Origin: an uncultured Rhodospirillales bacterium
GTDB taxonomy: Bacteria > Pseudomonadota > Alphaproteobacteria > RF32 > CAG-239
Assembly: GCA_902778645.1 (NCBI GenBank)
Contig: CACYYO010000008.1
Location: 1 to 50,100 of the forward strand
Direction: 5' to 3'
Length of the DNA stretch: 50,100 nt
The position numbers were made by a program, and so were the translations under genes. Under the pieces are notes generated by a model. That model was not told where the DNA came from. It searched no databases and saw only the letters and a program-made list of their open reading frames with translations. This document shows positions 7,791 through 16,989 of the stretch, in pieces. Each line of letters starts with the position of its first letter. Positions within the stretch are counted from its first letter, which is position 1.

Positions 7791-9806
7791 ATGGAAAAAT
7801 GGAAACAAAAGCTGCTGTTAAGCTATATCTATAATTTTATCAATAATCGTCACGCGGTTAAAAATAAAATGGTAGATTTTATAGAATGGTATCAGGATTA
7901 TTGGCAAAAATATTTTAATTTCACGTATCATTGGCTATCTAAAAACAAACAAAACGATGATTTTGCGGACTTTCATGACTTAAAAAAAGACTATTTGGCC
8001 GGAGTGAAAGGATTTAGGGAAAAAATATCTCGACGATTGGTTCGCTATGCCTCATTAGCGAAAAGTCCTTATGAGCAAAAAGCTGATGTTATCGGACAAC
8101 TTTTAGGCTTGTCTGAGGAAGAAAAGGAAATTTTGTGTGCCCTGTGGTTATTCAAAACAGAATCTGAATTTGAACGGTTCAGCAGTGCAATTGAAGATAC
8201 AAGAGAAGATGTTTTTGATGTGCTTCCTTATTTTTTAGGAATGTCGGAGTATAAGTTCTCTAAATATACCGACGGTAGTTCGCCGTTGTGTAAATCCGGT
8301 TTAATCGACCATAAATTCGGGGATACCAATTTAACCGATGTCGCAGAAAAATTGGCAACCAGTCGAATCAGGACTATTTCAGATATCAAAGAATGTCTTA
8401 TTGGCAAAACACTGAAAGCCAACCTAGAATGGCATGATTTTAATTATGTTGAAGAAAAAGAGTTCTGTGCCAAGTTATTGAAGCGAGCATTATCTTCTCA
8501 TGCGAAAGGTGTAAATATTCTACTTTATGGTACGCACGGAACAGGTAAAACCGAATTTGCTAAAACTCTCGTTCAGCACGTTAATGCGGAACTTTACGGC
8601 TTGGGTGAAAATTTCGATAACGACGATTCACGCAAAGAAAAACTTGATTTAGCTCATCGTTTGCTTGAAAAAGATAAAAATACATGCTTACTTATTGATG
8701 AAGCCGATGACTTTTTGGAAGGTTCAGGTTGCTTCCACTATGATAATAATAAATTGTATGTTAATCGCGTCCTTGAAAATAATCGTATACCGGCAATATG
8801 GATTGTTAATGACATAGAAGAACTTGATAAAGCTTTCCTCAGACGGTTTAGTTTTGCGATTAATTTCAGTAAACCGACACTTAAAACCCGAACGCAAATG
8901 TGGCAAAAGGCATTAAAACAAAACAATCTACCCGATGATGAGAAAACAGCCGAAAATTTTGCCATACAATATCGCTTGTCCCCCTCATTTATTGCCACAG
9001 CCGTTAAATCAGCAAAACTAGCACAAGGCGGTTTAGAAGAAGTCAAACAAAGCCTCAATGCTCTTGAGAAAGCTTACTCAAATGGTTGTTCACATTGCCC
9101 GATACTCACAAAAGAAACAGATTTTAATGTTGAGCTGCTGAATACCGATACTGACTTAAAAAAACTGGCAGAGCAAATAAGTCATTTGTCGCAACGAAAC
9201 TTTTCACTTTGTCTGTATGGGGCTTCAGGAACCGGCAAATCAGCCTATGCTGAATATTTGGCCGAGAAAATTGGTGTGCCGTTTATCAAAAAAAGATGTT
9301 CGGATTTGCTCTCAAAGTGGGTCGGTGGAACTGAAAAAAATATCGCACGAGCATTTGAAGAAGGACGAGATAATCAAGCCATGCTTGTATTTGATGAGGC
9401 TGACAGTTTTTTACAAGATAGAAGCGGAGCGAGCCGTTCGTGGGAAGTGACGCAAGTCAATGAAATGTTGACGCAAATGGAAGCTTATCCATATCCATTT
9501 GTCTGTACCACCAATTTGATGGATAGGCTTGATAAAGCCAGTCTCAGGCGCTTTACATTTAAAGTCGGCTATGAATATATGACAGCAGAGCAGTCAAGCC
9601 TTGCATTTCAGCACTTTTTCGGGATGAAAGATATTGATTTATCACACTTAAACAGCTTAACACCAGGAGATTTTGTGGTTGTTAAACAAAAGGCAAAAAT
9701 TTTAGGAGTAATGGACGATTGCAGCGAACTCATCAAAATGCTTGAATTGGAACAAAAAAATAAAGCACCGATAAGCAAGCAAATAGGTTTTGTGTTGGAA
9801 GAATAA
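7791..9806 (+). CDS. tandem AAA+ ATPase
   Basis: 671 residues. The N-terminal about 210 residues are helical with no known motif. AAA module 1: Walker A GTHGTGKT (247-254), Walker B LLIDEAD (300-306), LRRF (350-353). AAA module 2: Walker A GASGTGKS (477-484), VGGTEKN pore-side segment, Walker B LVFDEAD (532-538), LRRFTF (585-590). Such double-ring ATPases remodel proteins or nucleoprotein complexes. The ATG at 7791 has an excellent AAGGAGG RBS; a TTG at 7743 in the same frame has none. It follows the DUF2779 gene by 64 bp and is probably the motor of the same unit. Confidence 0.85.
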   Translation: MEKWKQKLLLSYIYNFINNRHAVKNKMVDFIEWYQDYWQKYFNFTYHWLSKNKQNDDFADFHDLKKDYLAGVKGFREKISRRLVRYASLAKSPYEQKADVIGQLLGLSEEEKEILCALWLFKTESEFERFSSAIEDTREDVFDVLPYFLGMSEYKFSKYTDGSSPLCKSGLIDHKFGDTNLTDVAEKLATSRIRTISDIKECLIGKTLKANLEWHDFNYVEEKEFCAKLLKRALSSHAKGVNILLYGTHGTGKTEFAKTLVQHVNAELYGLGENFDNDDSRKEKLDLAHRLLEKDKNTCLLIDEADDFLEGSGCFHYDNNKLYVNRVLENNRIPAIWIVNDIEELDKAFLRRFSFAINFSKPTLKTRTQMWQKALKQNNLPDDEKTAENFAIQYRLSPSFIATAVKSAKLAQGGLEEVKQSLNALEKAYSNGCSHCPILTKETDFNVELLNTDTDLKKLAEQISHLSQRNFSLCLYGASGTGKSAYAEYLAEKIGVPFIKKRCSDLLSKWVGGTEKNIARAFEEGRDNQAMLVFDEADSFLQDRSGASRSWEVTQVNEMLTQMEAYPYPFVCTTNLMDRLDKASLRRFTFKVGYEYMTAEQSSLAFQHFFGMKDIDLSHLNSLTPGDFVVVKQKAKILGVMDDCSELIKMLELEQKNKAPISKQIGFVLEE

Positions 9807-9877
9807 AGTTATTGCTTTCCAAGGTTTATTATTTTATAATGGCAGCAATTTTTGAAGCTTTGCGGAGTCTGTCATTG

Positions 9878-10933
9878 ATGAAAGTTCGGTCTTTTTTGTT
9901 CTTTCTGGTATTATTTTGTTTAAGTGCCTGCGGAGACGGGCATGTGCCCTCATCTCAGTGGCAAGGGGTGTGGGAATATAACCGTTATGTCACTTCTATG
10001 GGCGGGGCTCTGGAGATTAGTGATTGCAAAAATAAATCATGTGTTTTTCATATTCAGACTTATAACGGGGCGCACCTGTGTGAGATAGAAGGAACAATGA
10101 CCGTTGTCGGAGATAAGGCGTCGTATGTTGAAGAGGCAGACCCTAATCTTAATACGCTAAGTGAGAGCGCCCGCGTTTCTTTTAAGCTGGATAATCATAA
10201 AAAAATCATTACGGTTACGGGGAATGATGCGATACGCTATTATTGCGGGTTGCAGGGCTATTTTGAGGGAGAATACGAGTATCAGGATAATCCTTTACGT
10301 TATAAAACAAGCTTTAATTGTTGGCGCAAGCATTTGAGTGATGCCGAGAAAACAATATGTGCTTCGGATCGGTTGGCTCGTGCGGACAGAGAAGTTGCCG
10401 AAAAATATGATGATGTCCGTTCCAAAGACTGGTATAAACAAAGAAATGCTTGCGGTGCTGATGAAGAGTGTTTGTGGAAGTTTTATGTTAAATCCGTTAA
10501 AAACGAATATTTGAGCCGACATGAGGGTAATTTTAATCTCTATGATTATATGGGCGATATACGCGATGATGATATGTATTATCCCACTGATTTTGTGCTG
10601 CTAGATGATGTTTTACGACACAGTATGGAAGTTGATGATTATGAAAAATGGGTGGCATCTTTTGCTCAGATTTCTTTAGATAACTATGAGTGTAAGAATT
10701 GCCATTTTCGCCAATATGGTGTTGCCGGACTTTATACAATTATGGAGTCTGTCTTTTATATAGATAAAAATCAACTCTGGCTGGCTTTTATTGATTCAGA
10801 AAAGGAACGATTAACGGTATATGGTCCGCAGAGAAAAGGGAGCAAAGATATCCCGCAAAAAGTTATGGCTTGGATTGAACGTTTGGAAAGTTATTATCCA
10901 CAAGGTTACAAGCTGAAATATTTTAGTTTTTGA
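9878..10933 (+). CDS. lipoprotein with LprI/DUF1311-type domain
   Basis: 351 residues. Signal peptide with lipobox LSAC (Cys18), so lipid-anchored in the envelope. Residues about 148-215 carry the Cys-rich DUF1311/LprI pattern (CWRKHLSDAEKTIC, RLARADREVAEKY, then CGADEECLWKFY). Such domains are associated with lysozyme inhibition in some species, but the role here is inferred. The chosen ATG has CGGAG 10 bases upstream and gives a clean signal peptide; in-frame starts at 9812 and 9839 would bury it. A terminator follows at 10957. Confidence 0.75.
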   Translation: MKVRSFLFFLVLFCLSACGDGHVPSSQWQGVWEYNRYVTSMGGALEISDCKNKSCVFHIQTYNGAHLCEIEGTMTVVGDKASYVEEADPNLNTLSESARVSFKLDNHKKIITVTGNDAIRYYCGLQGYFEGEYEYQDNPLRYKTSFNCWRKHLSDAEKTICASDRLARADREVAEKYDDVRSKDWYKQRNACGADEECLWKFYVKSVKNEYLSRHEGNFNLYDYMGDIRDDDMYYPTDFVLLDDVLRHSMEVDDYEKWVASFAQISLDNYECKNCHFRQYGVAGLYTIMESVFYIDKNQLWLAFIDSEKERLTVYGPQRKGSKDIPQKVMAWIERLESYYPQGYKLKYFSF

Positions 10934-10956
10934 GGATAATATAATTTTTTTGATTA

Positions 10957-10986
10957 CAAACGGGGCAAGGATGCTCCGTTTTTTTA
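10957..10986 (+). terminator. rho-independent terminator
   Basis: AAACGGGGC / GCTCCGTTT stem with a short loop followed by seven T; ends the lipoprotein transcript. Confidence 0.8.
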
Positions 10987-10989
10987 TAC

Positions 10990-11017
10990 TTGACAGAACA
11001 AAAATGTATGTTAATAA
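10990..11017 (+). promoter_or_regulatory. candidate sigma-70 promoter for the glycan cluster
   Basis: TTGACA, 16-bp spacer, TAATAA. It lies directly after the terminator and about 135 bp before the recombinase-like gene, with a dyad (11087-11118) in the leader. Sequence match only. Confidence 0.45.
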
Positions 11018-11086
11018 ATTATTATATTTTTTGTATGATAAATTCATCTACTAATTGTAGAGGAAATGATAAAAATAAAAAAATAG

Positions 11087-11118
11087 TTGCAATATACAAT
11101 TTTTTAGTGTATATGCAA
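11087..11118. promoter_or_regulatory. imperfect dyad upstream of the recombinase-like regulator
   Basis: TTGCAATATACA and GTGTATATGCAA form an imperfect inverted repeat around an AT-rich centre, 33 bp before the start codon at 11151. Position and symmetry suit an operator, or a relic recombination site, for the HTH protein encoded next to it. No binding evidence. Confidence 0.4.
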
Positions 11119-11150
11119 AATTACTTAAACTAAATGTAGATTAGAGCGAA

Positions 11151-11723
11151 ATGAAAATACAAAAGAATAAAATTTATGTTTTAGTCGATAGCTCAGATAA
11201 AGAGGAATCCGGAAGTTTCTCTGACATCTATAATTTTTTGGGAGATGAGATAATCAGCGGGAAACAGATTGATAAGGTAGTCTTGGGCAAGCTTAAAGCA
11301 AATGATGTTTTGGTCGTTGAAAATGTTCTCTGTCTGGGGAGTTCTTTGAGTGAGATTCTGGAAGCGCTTGCAGTGTGTGCCGAGCATCGTGTTCATTTGT
11401 GTTTGGCGCGGGAGAATATCTCTTTCAAAGCGGATAAGTTGCCGGAAATTGCAGATTCTTTACTTCTTGCTTGGAGATTGCATCAATCTTTGATTTCGTT
11501 GCGCTCTAAAACTGCTTTGCAAGAAAGAAAAGAGCAAGGTGTAAAGCTTGGTCGCCCGTATGGATCAAATCCCGCTTTGAAGCTGGATGATCATAAAGAT
11601 GAAATCAAAAAATTGCTGTTAACCGGCGTGTCTAAAGACGATATCGCCGAGCAGTACAATGTCTGCCGTGCAACAGTTTATAACTTTGTCAAAAAGAATC
11701 CAGAATTGTTGTTGAGGGAATAA
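11151..11723 (+). CDS. serine-recombinase-like HTH protein, probably catalytically dead
   Basis: 190 residues with resolvase/invertase architecture: N-terminal catalytic-like fold (about 5-110), linker with LRSKTALQERKEQGVKLGRP, and a C-terminal HTH at about 147-182 (DDIAEQYNVCRATVYNFVKK). Active members have a conserved YxRVS start and a DRLxRS motif whose Arg residues are catalytic. Here these read YVLVDSS and ENVLCLGSS, so the key arginines are missing. It probably acts as a DNA-binding regulator of the downstream cluster; the next gene starts 1 base after its stop. Confidence 0.8.
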   Translation: MKIQKNKIYVLVDSSDKEESGSFSDIYNFLGDEIISGKQIDKVVLGKLKANDVLVVENVLCLGSSLSEILEALAVCAEHRVHLCLARENISFKADKLPEIADSLLLAWRLHQSLISLRSKTALQERKEQGVKLGRPYGSNPALKLDDHKDEIKKLLLTGVSKDDIAEQYNVCRATVYNFVKKNPELLLRE

Positions 11724-11724
11724 A

Positions 11725-12801
11725 GTGTCTATATATGTAACAAAACCGTATCTGCCACCGTTGGAAGAGTATGAACAGTATGTTTCTCAGATATTTAGTA
11801 ACGGAATTTTGACAAATGAGGGGCCTTTAGTTAAAGAATTGGAGAAGAAATTATCTGATTTTTTGGAGGTTCAAAATTTCAGATATGTCACAAACGGCAC
11901 TATTGCTTTGCAATTAGCAATCAAAGCGTTAGGGATAGAGGATGGTGAGATTGTTACCACACCATTCAGCTATGTGGCCACCACAACTTCTATTTTATGG
12001 GAGCATTGCACCCCTGTATTTGTGGATATTGAACCCGACAATTTTACAATAGATGTTAATAAGATAGAAGCAGCCATTACCCCTAAAACAAAAGCAATTA
12101 TGCCGGTTCACGTGTTTGGTTATGCGTGTGATGTTGATAAAATACAGGAAATTGCTGATAAGTATGGCCTGAAAGTAATTTATGACGGAGCTCATGCCTT
12201 TGGGGCAAAATATAAAGGAAAATCCCTTTTAAGTTATGGTGATATTACGGCATGCTCTTTTCATGCAACCAAGTTGTTTCATACGATAGAAGGTGGAGCT
12301 TGCATTTGCAAAGATCAAAATATTGCGAAGAAATTAGCTCTGATGATGCAATTCGGGCATTATGCAGATGATTATAGTTGTGTCGGAATCAATGGTAAAC
12401 AGGATGAGTTTAATGCGGCAATGGGGCTGGCAAATTTAGTGCATTTACCTGAAATTATAGCAAAAAGAAAATATCTTTGTGAGCTATATGATTCTTTATT
12501 GTTAGGAATTGTACAAAGACCTAAGGTTCAGGCTGATGCGGTATATAACTATGCGTATTATCCGGCTGTGTTCAAATCAGAAGAAGAATTGTTGAAAGTA
12601 TTTGACGCACTAGCTAAGGAGGGCATACATCCGAGGCGCTATTTTTACCCGAGTCTAAATATGCTCTCATATTTGAAAGAAACGCAATCTTGCCCAATTT
12701 CAGAAGACATTAGTAAACGTATTGCTTGTTTGCCATTATATGTCGGATTAAGAGATGAAGAAATAATAAAAATATGCAAAATTATTGTTGATATAATTTA
12801 G
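11725..12801 (+). CDS. DegT/DnrJ/EryC1-family sugar aminotransferase (VioA-like)
   Basis: 358 residues, PLP-dependent transamination of a nucleotide-linked 4-keto-6-deoxyhexose. Seen: TPFSYVATTTSILWEHC, VIYDGAHAFG (PLP-ring Asp), and SFHATKLFHTIEGGA with the Schiff-base Lys183. This pattern is typical of enzymes making dTDP-4-amino-4,6-dideoxy sugars (VioA/FdtB/RffA relatives); the exact sugar is not decidable here. Starts with GTG, RBS GAGG, 1 base after the recombinase-like gene. No rmlA/rmlB is in the window, so the nucleotide sugar must come from elsewhere in the genome. Confidence 0.88.
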   Translation: MSIYVTKPYLPPLEEYEQYVSQIFSNGILTNEGPLVKELEKKLSDFLEVQNFRYVTNGTIALQLAIKALGIEDGEIVTTPFSYVATTTSILWEHCTPVFVDIEPDNFTIDVNKIEAAITPKTKAIMPVHVFGYACDVDKIQEIADKYGLKVIYDGAHAFGAKYKGKSLLSYGDITACSFHATKLFHTIEGGACICKDQNIAKKLALMMQFGHYADDYSCVGINGKQDEFNAAMGLANLVHLPEIIAKRKYLCELYDSLLLGIVQRPKVQADAVYNYAYYPAVFKSEEELLKVFDALAKEGIHPRRYFYPSLNMLSYLKETQSCPISEDISKRIACLPLYVGLRDEEIIKICKIIVDII

Positions 12802-12816
12802 CAAGAAGAAAGGGAT

Positions 12817-14199
12817 ATGAGAGTAATGAAACCAGTTATAACGTACAAAAAAACTTCTAAGTATTATATACTTTATGTAATGGGTATCAGAATGAGTATC
12901 CAAAATCCTTTTAGATTTATTATTTTGGGTTTTATGGAAGAAGTCAATCGTTATGTAATATATATATTGGGATTTAAATTTAATATATCTAAGCAAAAAT
13001 ATATAAAAAAGAAAAAAAAGGTAAAATTTAATTTTTTTGAAAAGATTATTGGTTGTAAGAACAATCTAATTCGTAGTGAAAAAATTTTCTATTTTATGGG
13101 TTTCAAATTTAGGAAAAAAATTCCAGGGAGCGTTAGTGTATATAAACGATATAATAAGCGAATTGGTAAAATTGGTGCAGAAATAGTCCATATTATGGCA
13201 CATAATCATTTTACGAGAAATTTCATTGATATGGTGAGAAAATATGATACTAAAAGGGAACATTTATTCATAGTATACCAGGCAAGTATTGACGAAACTA
13301 GCGCTCCAATAGTTTCTGGCAAAGATATTGTTACTGGAAATGTTTATACTTTAAAACTGGATATGAATAAGACAAAAAAGATAATTATGCATGGATTGCT
13401 TCGACCAGAGCTTTATGATTGGCTCTATAATCATCCTGAGTATTTAAAAATAACTTATTGGTCAATATGGTCATCCGATTTTTATCGATTTCAATCGCCA
13501 AAATATAATTGTGTTAAACAAAAGGTAAAAGCAATTATTACAATATGGGATAAAGATGAGTATCTTAAGAAATTTGGAGAGAAGAAGTGTTTTCCTGCAT
13601 ATTATTTAAATCCATTAGCTCCTTATGCAGAAAATAGAAGATCATTGGTGGAACATGATATAAAAAAGCCATACATTATTCAAATTAATCAATGTGCTAC
13701 AAGTGAAACTTTACGGGCAATAGATGATTTATCACACTTTAAGGATGAAAATATCAGAATTTGGACGCCTGTTAGTTATACAAGATTAGGAGAAAAAGTT
13801 GAAGCAAAAGAGATAGAAAAATATGGAAAAAAAATATTTGGAAATAAGTTTTCTATATTTTCAACATATTTGTCTCCTAAAGAGTATGCTAATAAATTAG
13901 CTAAAAATGACATCATTATTGTTAATGAGAAAAATCAAGGAGGCGCTGGCAATCTCGCCTATTGTATGTATTTAGGATGTAAAGCATTTATCAACTCTAA
14001 ATCATCAACTTATGAGCGGTTTAAAAAAACGAAAAAAATTGTTTTTGATAGTGAAAATATTAAAAATATGAATTTTAATGAATTTATTGAGTTTAGTTCA
14101 CAGCAAAAAAATCATAATTATGAAAATATAAAAGAATTTTTTTCACCTAAATATACTTTTGATTTTTGGGAAAAAGTTTTTTCTGACAAGGAGGGGTAA
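12817..14199 (+). CDS. GT56-like (WecF-type) 4-amino-6-deoxysugar transferase
   Basis: 460 residues. From about 125 onward it resembles the TDP-Fuc4NAc transferase family (GT56): IVHIMAHNHFTRNFIDMV, the WSIWSSDFYR motif in place of W-x-WG-x-DLY, and a C-terminal GAGNLAYCMYLGCKAFIN donor-binding-like segment. The first about 110 residues contain three copies of a YxxxGxKF-type motif (YVMGIRM, YILGFKF, YFMGFKF) separated by Lys-rich linkers, as seen at the termini of some glycan enzymes. RBS AAAGGG; very AT-rich. Overlaps the next start by 1 bp. Confidence 0.7.
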   Translation: MRVMKPVITYKKTSKYYILYVMGIRMSIQNPFRFIILGFMEEVNRYVIYILGFKFNISKQKYIKKKKKVKFNFFEKIIGCKNNLIRSEKIFYFMGFKFRKKIPGSVSVYKRYNKRIGKIGAEIVHIMAHNHFTRNFIDMVRKYDTKREHLFIVYQASIDETSAPIVSGKDIVTGNVYTLKLDMNKTKKIIMHGLLRPELYDWLYNHPEYLKITYWSIWSSDFYRFQSPKYNCVKQKVKAIITIWDKDEYLKKFGEKKCFPAYYLNPLAPYAENRRSLVEHDIKKPYIIQINQCATSETLRAIDDLSHFKDENIRIWTPVSYTRLGEKVEAKEIEKYGKKIFGNKFSIFSTYLSPKEYANKLAKNDIIIVNEKNQGGAGNLAYCMYLGCKAFINSKSSTYERFKKTKKIVFDSENIKNMNFNEFIEFSSQQKNHNYENIKEFFSPKYTFDFWEKVFSDKEG

Positions 14200-15350
14200 T
14201 GGCAAAATCGAAATTTCAACATGTAAAAATTACAGGCTTAAGTGTTATAGTGCCAAAAAAAGAAATTTGTATTTATGATGAAGCTCAATATTACGATAAT
14301 AATATTAAGAAAATTGAAAGAATGCATAAAATTGTTGGCTTTAATAAGCGTCATGTCGTTGAAGAAGGCATAACAGCATCTGATTTATGTATAAAAGCAT
14401 CTGAACTTTTATTCAAAGAAATGAATATTGATATAGACAGTATTGATGCGCTTATTTATGTTGTTCAAAGACCTGATCATAGTTCTCCTGCAACTGCATA
14501 TTATATACACAATAAATTAAATTTACCTATATCGTGTATAGCTTTTGATATTCGCCAAGGATGTCCTGGCTGGGTGTATGGATTGAATGTTGCTCATTCT
14601 ATGATTGAAAGTGGTGCTTATAAAAAAATATTATTACTGGCAGGAGATACTCCATCGATAGGGGTGGACCCTTCAGATCGTAATGTAGCACCAGTTTTCG
14701 GTGATGGTGGTAGTGCTACACTACTTGAATATTCTGATAAAATAAATGAGTCGTTTTTTAATATATCCGTTTATAGTGATGGGTATGAAGCGATTATCAA
14801 ACCAGCATCAGGATTTAGATTACAGCTACATTATGATGAGAGAGATAAAGAGCTCTTAAATCCTATAGAGAAAAAATCAGGAGGAACCAATAGATTGGTC
14901 GATTTATATATGGATGGTTTAGCTGTGTTTGATTTTACAATGAATCATGTCCCTGAGAATATATGTGATTTAATGAAATATGCAAATATATCTAATCAAA
15001 AAGTTGATTACTTAATGTTGCATCAAGCCAATAAGCAAATTATCCAAACATTAAGTAGTAAATTAGGTTTTTCTGATGAAAAAGCTCCATGGAAATCATT
15101 TGAAGAGTTGGGTAATCAGTCAATTACATCTATACCAGTGGCTATAGCATATAATATATCAAATGAATTACATAATAAGCAAATGAAATTGCTATGTTCT
15201 GGTTTTGGCAATGGATTGGCTGTTGCTTCTGCTTTATTGAATTTTAATAATGTATATTGTTCAGGGATAAAATTTTATGAAGCTCATAAAGGATATTTAT
15301 CTCGCCAAGAATATATAGAACATTGGAAAGAAAAAATAGGTAACAAATAA
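14199..15350 (+). CDS. 3-oxoacyl-ACP synthase III-like enzyme
   Basis: 383 residues, FabH/KASIII fold. The catalytic triad is intact: Cys122 (FDIRQGCPGW), His275 (LMLHQANK) and Asn306 (ELGNQSITS). KASIII enzymes condense an acyl-CoA with malonyl-ACP. In this glycan cluster, next to an ACP and an SDR reductase, it probably makes a dedicated short acyl group rather than starting fatty acid synthesis. ATG overlaps the preceding stop (TAATG), with AAGGAGGGG just upstream. AT-rich like its neighbours. Confidence 0.88.
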   Translation: MAKSKFQHVKITGLSVIVPKKEICIYDEAQYYDNNIKKIERMHKIVGFNKRHVVEEGITASDLCIKASELLFKEMNIDIDSIDALIYVVQRPDHSSPATAYYIHNKLNLPISCIAFDIRQGCPGWVYGLNVAHSMIESGAYKKILLLAGDTPSIGVDPSDRNVAPVFGDGGSATLLEYSDKINESFFNISVYSDGYEAIIKPASGFRLQLHYDERDKELLNPIEKKSGGTNRLVDLYMDGLAVFDFTMNHVPENICDLMKYANISNQKVDYLMLHQANKQIIQTLSSKLGFSDEKAPWKSFEELGNQSITSIPVAIAYNISNELHNKQMKLLCSGFGNGLAVASALLNFNNVYCSGIKFYEAHKGYLSRQEYIEHWKEKIGNK

Positions 15351-15375
15351 TATTGATATGAAAGGAATAGTAAAA

Positions 15376-15606
15376 ATGAAAAAATCAGAATTTTTAGAAG
15401 CGTTAGAAGATATCTTGCAAAGAGAAGAGCCTTGTCAGGAAAATGACATTTTAGCAGATTATGATGAGTGGGATTCGTTGTCTAAAATGGCGATTATGGC
15501 ATATTATGATAAGAATTTTAAGGTTAAATTGAGTCTAAATGATTTTAAGAGTATGAATATGGTTTCTGACTTGATTAAACTAGCCGGAGAAAACATCAGT
15601 GATTAG
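15376..15606 (+). CDS. acyl carrier protein
   Basis: 76 residues, acidic, helical, with EWDSLSKM at 31-38, so Ser34 is the phosphopantetheine site. It carries the acyl chain between the KASIII and SDR enzymes on either side. The start at 15376 has AAGGA about 10 bases upstream; an in-frame ATG at 15358 lacks an RBS. Its last 8 bases overlap the next gene. Confidence 0.88.
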   Translation: MKKSEFLEALEDILQREEPCQENDILADYDEWDSLSKMAIMAYYDKNFKVKLSLNDFKSMNMVSDLIKLAGENISD

Positions 15607-16339
15607 TTTCAATAAAGAGCAAATTTACATTGTAACAGGGGCTTCATCTGGTATTGGTGAAGGAACTGCACTTTTGCTGAATGAACTTGGTGCGACAGTT
15701 ATCGGCATTGCTAGAAATGAAGAGCGGCTGAATGCAATGAGAAATAAATGCAAATATCCAGAAAATATGCATCTTGAAATTAAGGATTTAGCTGAAGATA
15801 TAGAAAATCTGCCTCAATATATCAAAGAATTGAAAAATAAATATGGTAAACTTTCTGGACTGGCTTATTGTGCTGGAATAGTTGAAGTCAAGCCCTTACA
15901 GCTTTTGGATTTACATGAGATGAGAAAATTATTTGATATTAATTATTTTGTTCCAATAATGATGGCAAAAGGATTTGCAGATAAAAGAAACAATATAGGC
16001 AAAGGAACATCGATGGTATTCATCGCTTCAATTGCTGGTGTACATTGTGATAGAGCAATGACGACTTATTCTGGTTCTAAAGCTGCGTTAACTGCATCTG
16101 TAAAATCGATAGCGCGAGAGCTTGCTCCTCATTACATTAGAGTTAATAGTGTGTCTCCATCAGATATTATAACGCCTCTTACGTCAGGTGTTGATGGGTT
16201 GAGAGCGAGAAAAGAGCCGTTGTATCCTATGGGATTAGGTGAAGTAAATGATGTAGCAAATATGATAATTTATTTATTATCAGACAAGTCAAAATGGATA
16301 ACAACGCAAAATTATATTGTTGATTGTGGGTATATGTGA
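15599..16339 (+). CDS. SDR-family oxidoreductase (FabG-like)
   Basis: 246 residues, Rossmann fold: TGASSGIG dinucleotide loop, CAGIV strand, FIASIAGV serine, and YSGSK catalytic Tyr/Lys. By context it probably reduces the 3-oxoacyl-ACP made by the KASIII upstream. GTG start inside the end of the ACP gene (8-bp overlap); its TGA overlaps the ATG of the next gene. A sugar substrate is a less favoured alternative. Confidence 0.85.
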   Translation: MISFNKEQIYIVTGASSGIGEGTALLLNELGATVIGIARNEERLNAMRNKCKYPENMHLEIKDLAEDIENLPQYIKELKNKYGKLSGLAYCAGIVEVKPLQLLDLHEMRKLFDINYFVPIMMAKGFADKRNNIGKGTSMVFIASIAGVHCDRAMTTYSGSKAALTASVKSIARELAPHYIRVNSVSPSDIITPLTSGVDGLRARKEPLYPMGLGEVNDVANMIIYLLSDKSKWITTQNYIVDCGYM

Positions 16340-16989
16340 TGAAAAAAATATATATTGTTGGCGGTAATGGCTTTGCTAGAGAGTGCTATTTATATATTTC
16401 TAAAATAAGCGCAATTAATCTGGAAATCAGATTTGCAGGGTTCCTCGGTCACGGAGGATACGGGCATACTGTTGATTATATGGAATTGCAAAAATTTTAT
16501 AAAGGTGAAGTATCTGAGCATCAATTTCAAAGTGATGAATATGTTATAATTGGTGCAGGATATCCTCCATTAAGAAAAAAAATATATAATGACTTAAAAC
16601 AAATGGGTGTTAACTTTTATACACTGAAACATAACTCAAACATTTGTAATGAAGTAAAGTTTGGAGAAGCTAATATTTTTATTGCAACAAATATATGCTC
16701 TCATAACATAAAGGTAGGAAATTGTAATTTATTTAATGGACAAGTATTGGTTGGACATGATGTAAGTGTTGGAGATTTTAATTTTTTTGGCCCGCGTGTA
16801 AGTATTTTGGGTGAAGTTAAAATTGGAAATCATAATCAAATAGGAACAAATTCTGTTCTTTTACCTCATGTAAAAATTGGAAATAACAATAAGATTGCAC
16901 CATTAAGTGCACTCTACAAGGGATGTAAAGATAATTGCTACATGCTTGGTAATCCTGCACTCAAAGTTGGAGATATTGATGCATCCTAA
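16339..16989 (+). CDS. NeuD/PglD-like sugar O/N-acyltransferase
   Basis: 216 residues: N-terminal Rossmann-like sugar-binding part (IYIVGGNGFARECYLYI) and a C-terminal left-handed beta-helix of hexapeptide repeats (VGHDVSVGDFNFFGPRVSI, KIGNHNQIGTNSVL), ending GNPALKVG. The family N-acylates amino-sugar nucleotides, with the GHD His at the usual catalytic position. It is the likely enzyme to place the acyl group on the sugar made by the aminotransferase at 11725. Start is the ATG overlapping the SDR stop (TGATG). Confidence 0.85.
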   Translation: MKKIYIVGGNGFARECYLYISKISAINLEIRFAGFLGHGGYGHTVDYMELQKFYKGEVSEHQFQSDEYVIIGAGYPPLRKKIYNDLKQMGVNFYTLKHNSNICNEVKFGEANIFIATNICSHNIKVGNCNLFNGQVLVGHDVSVGDFNFFGPRVSILGEVKIGNHNQIGTNSVLLPHVKIGNNNKIAPLSALYKGCKDNCYMLGNPALKVGDIDAS

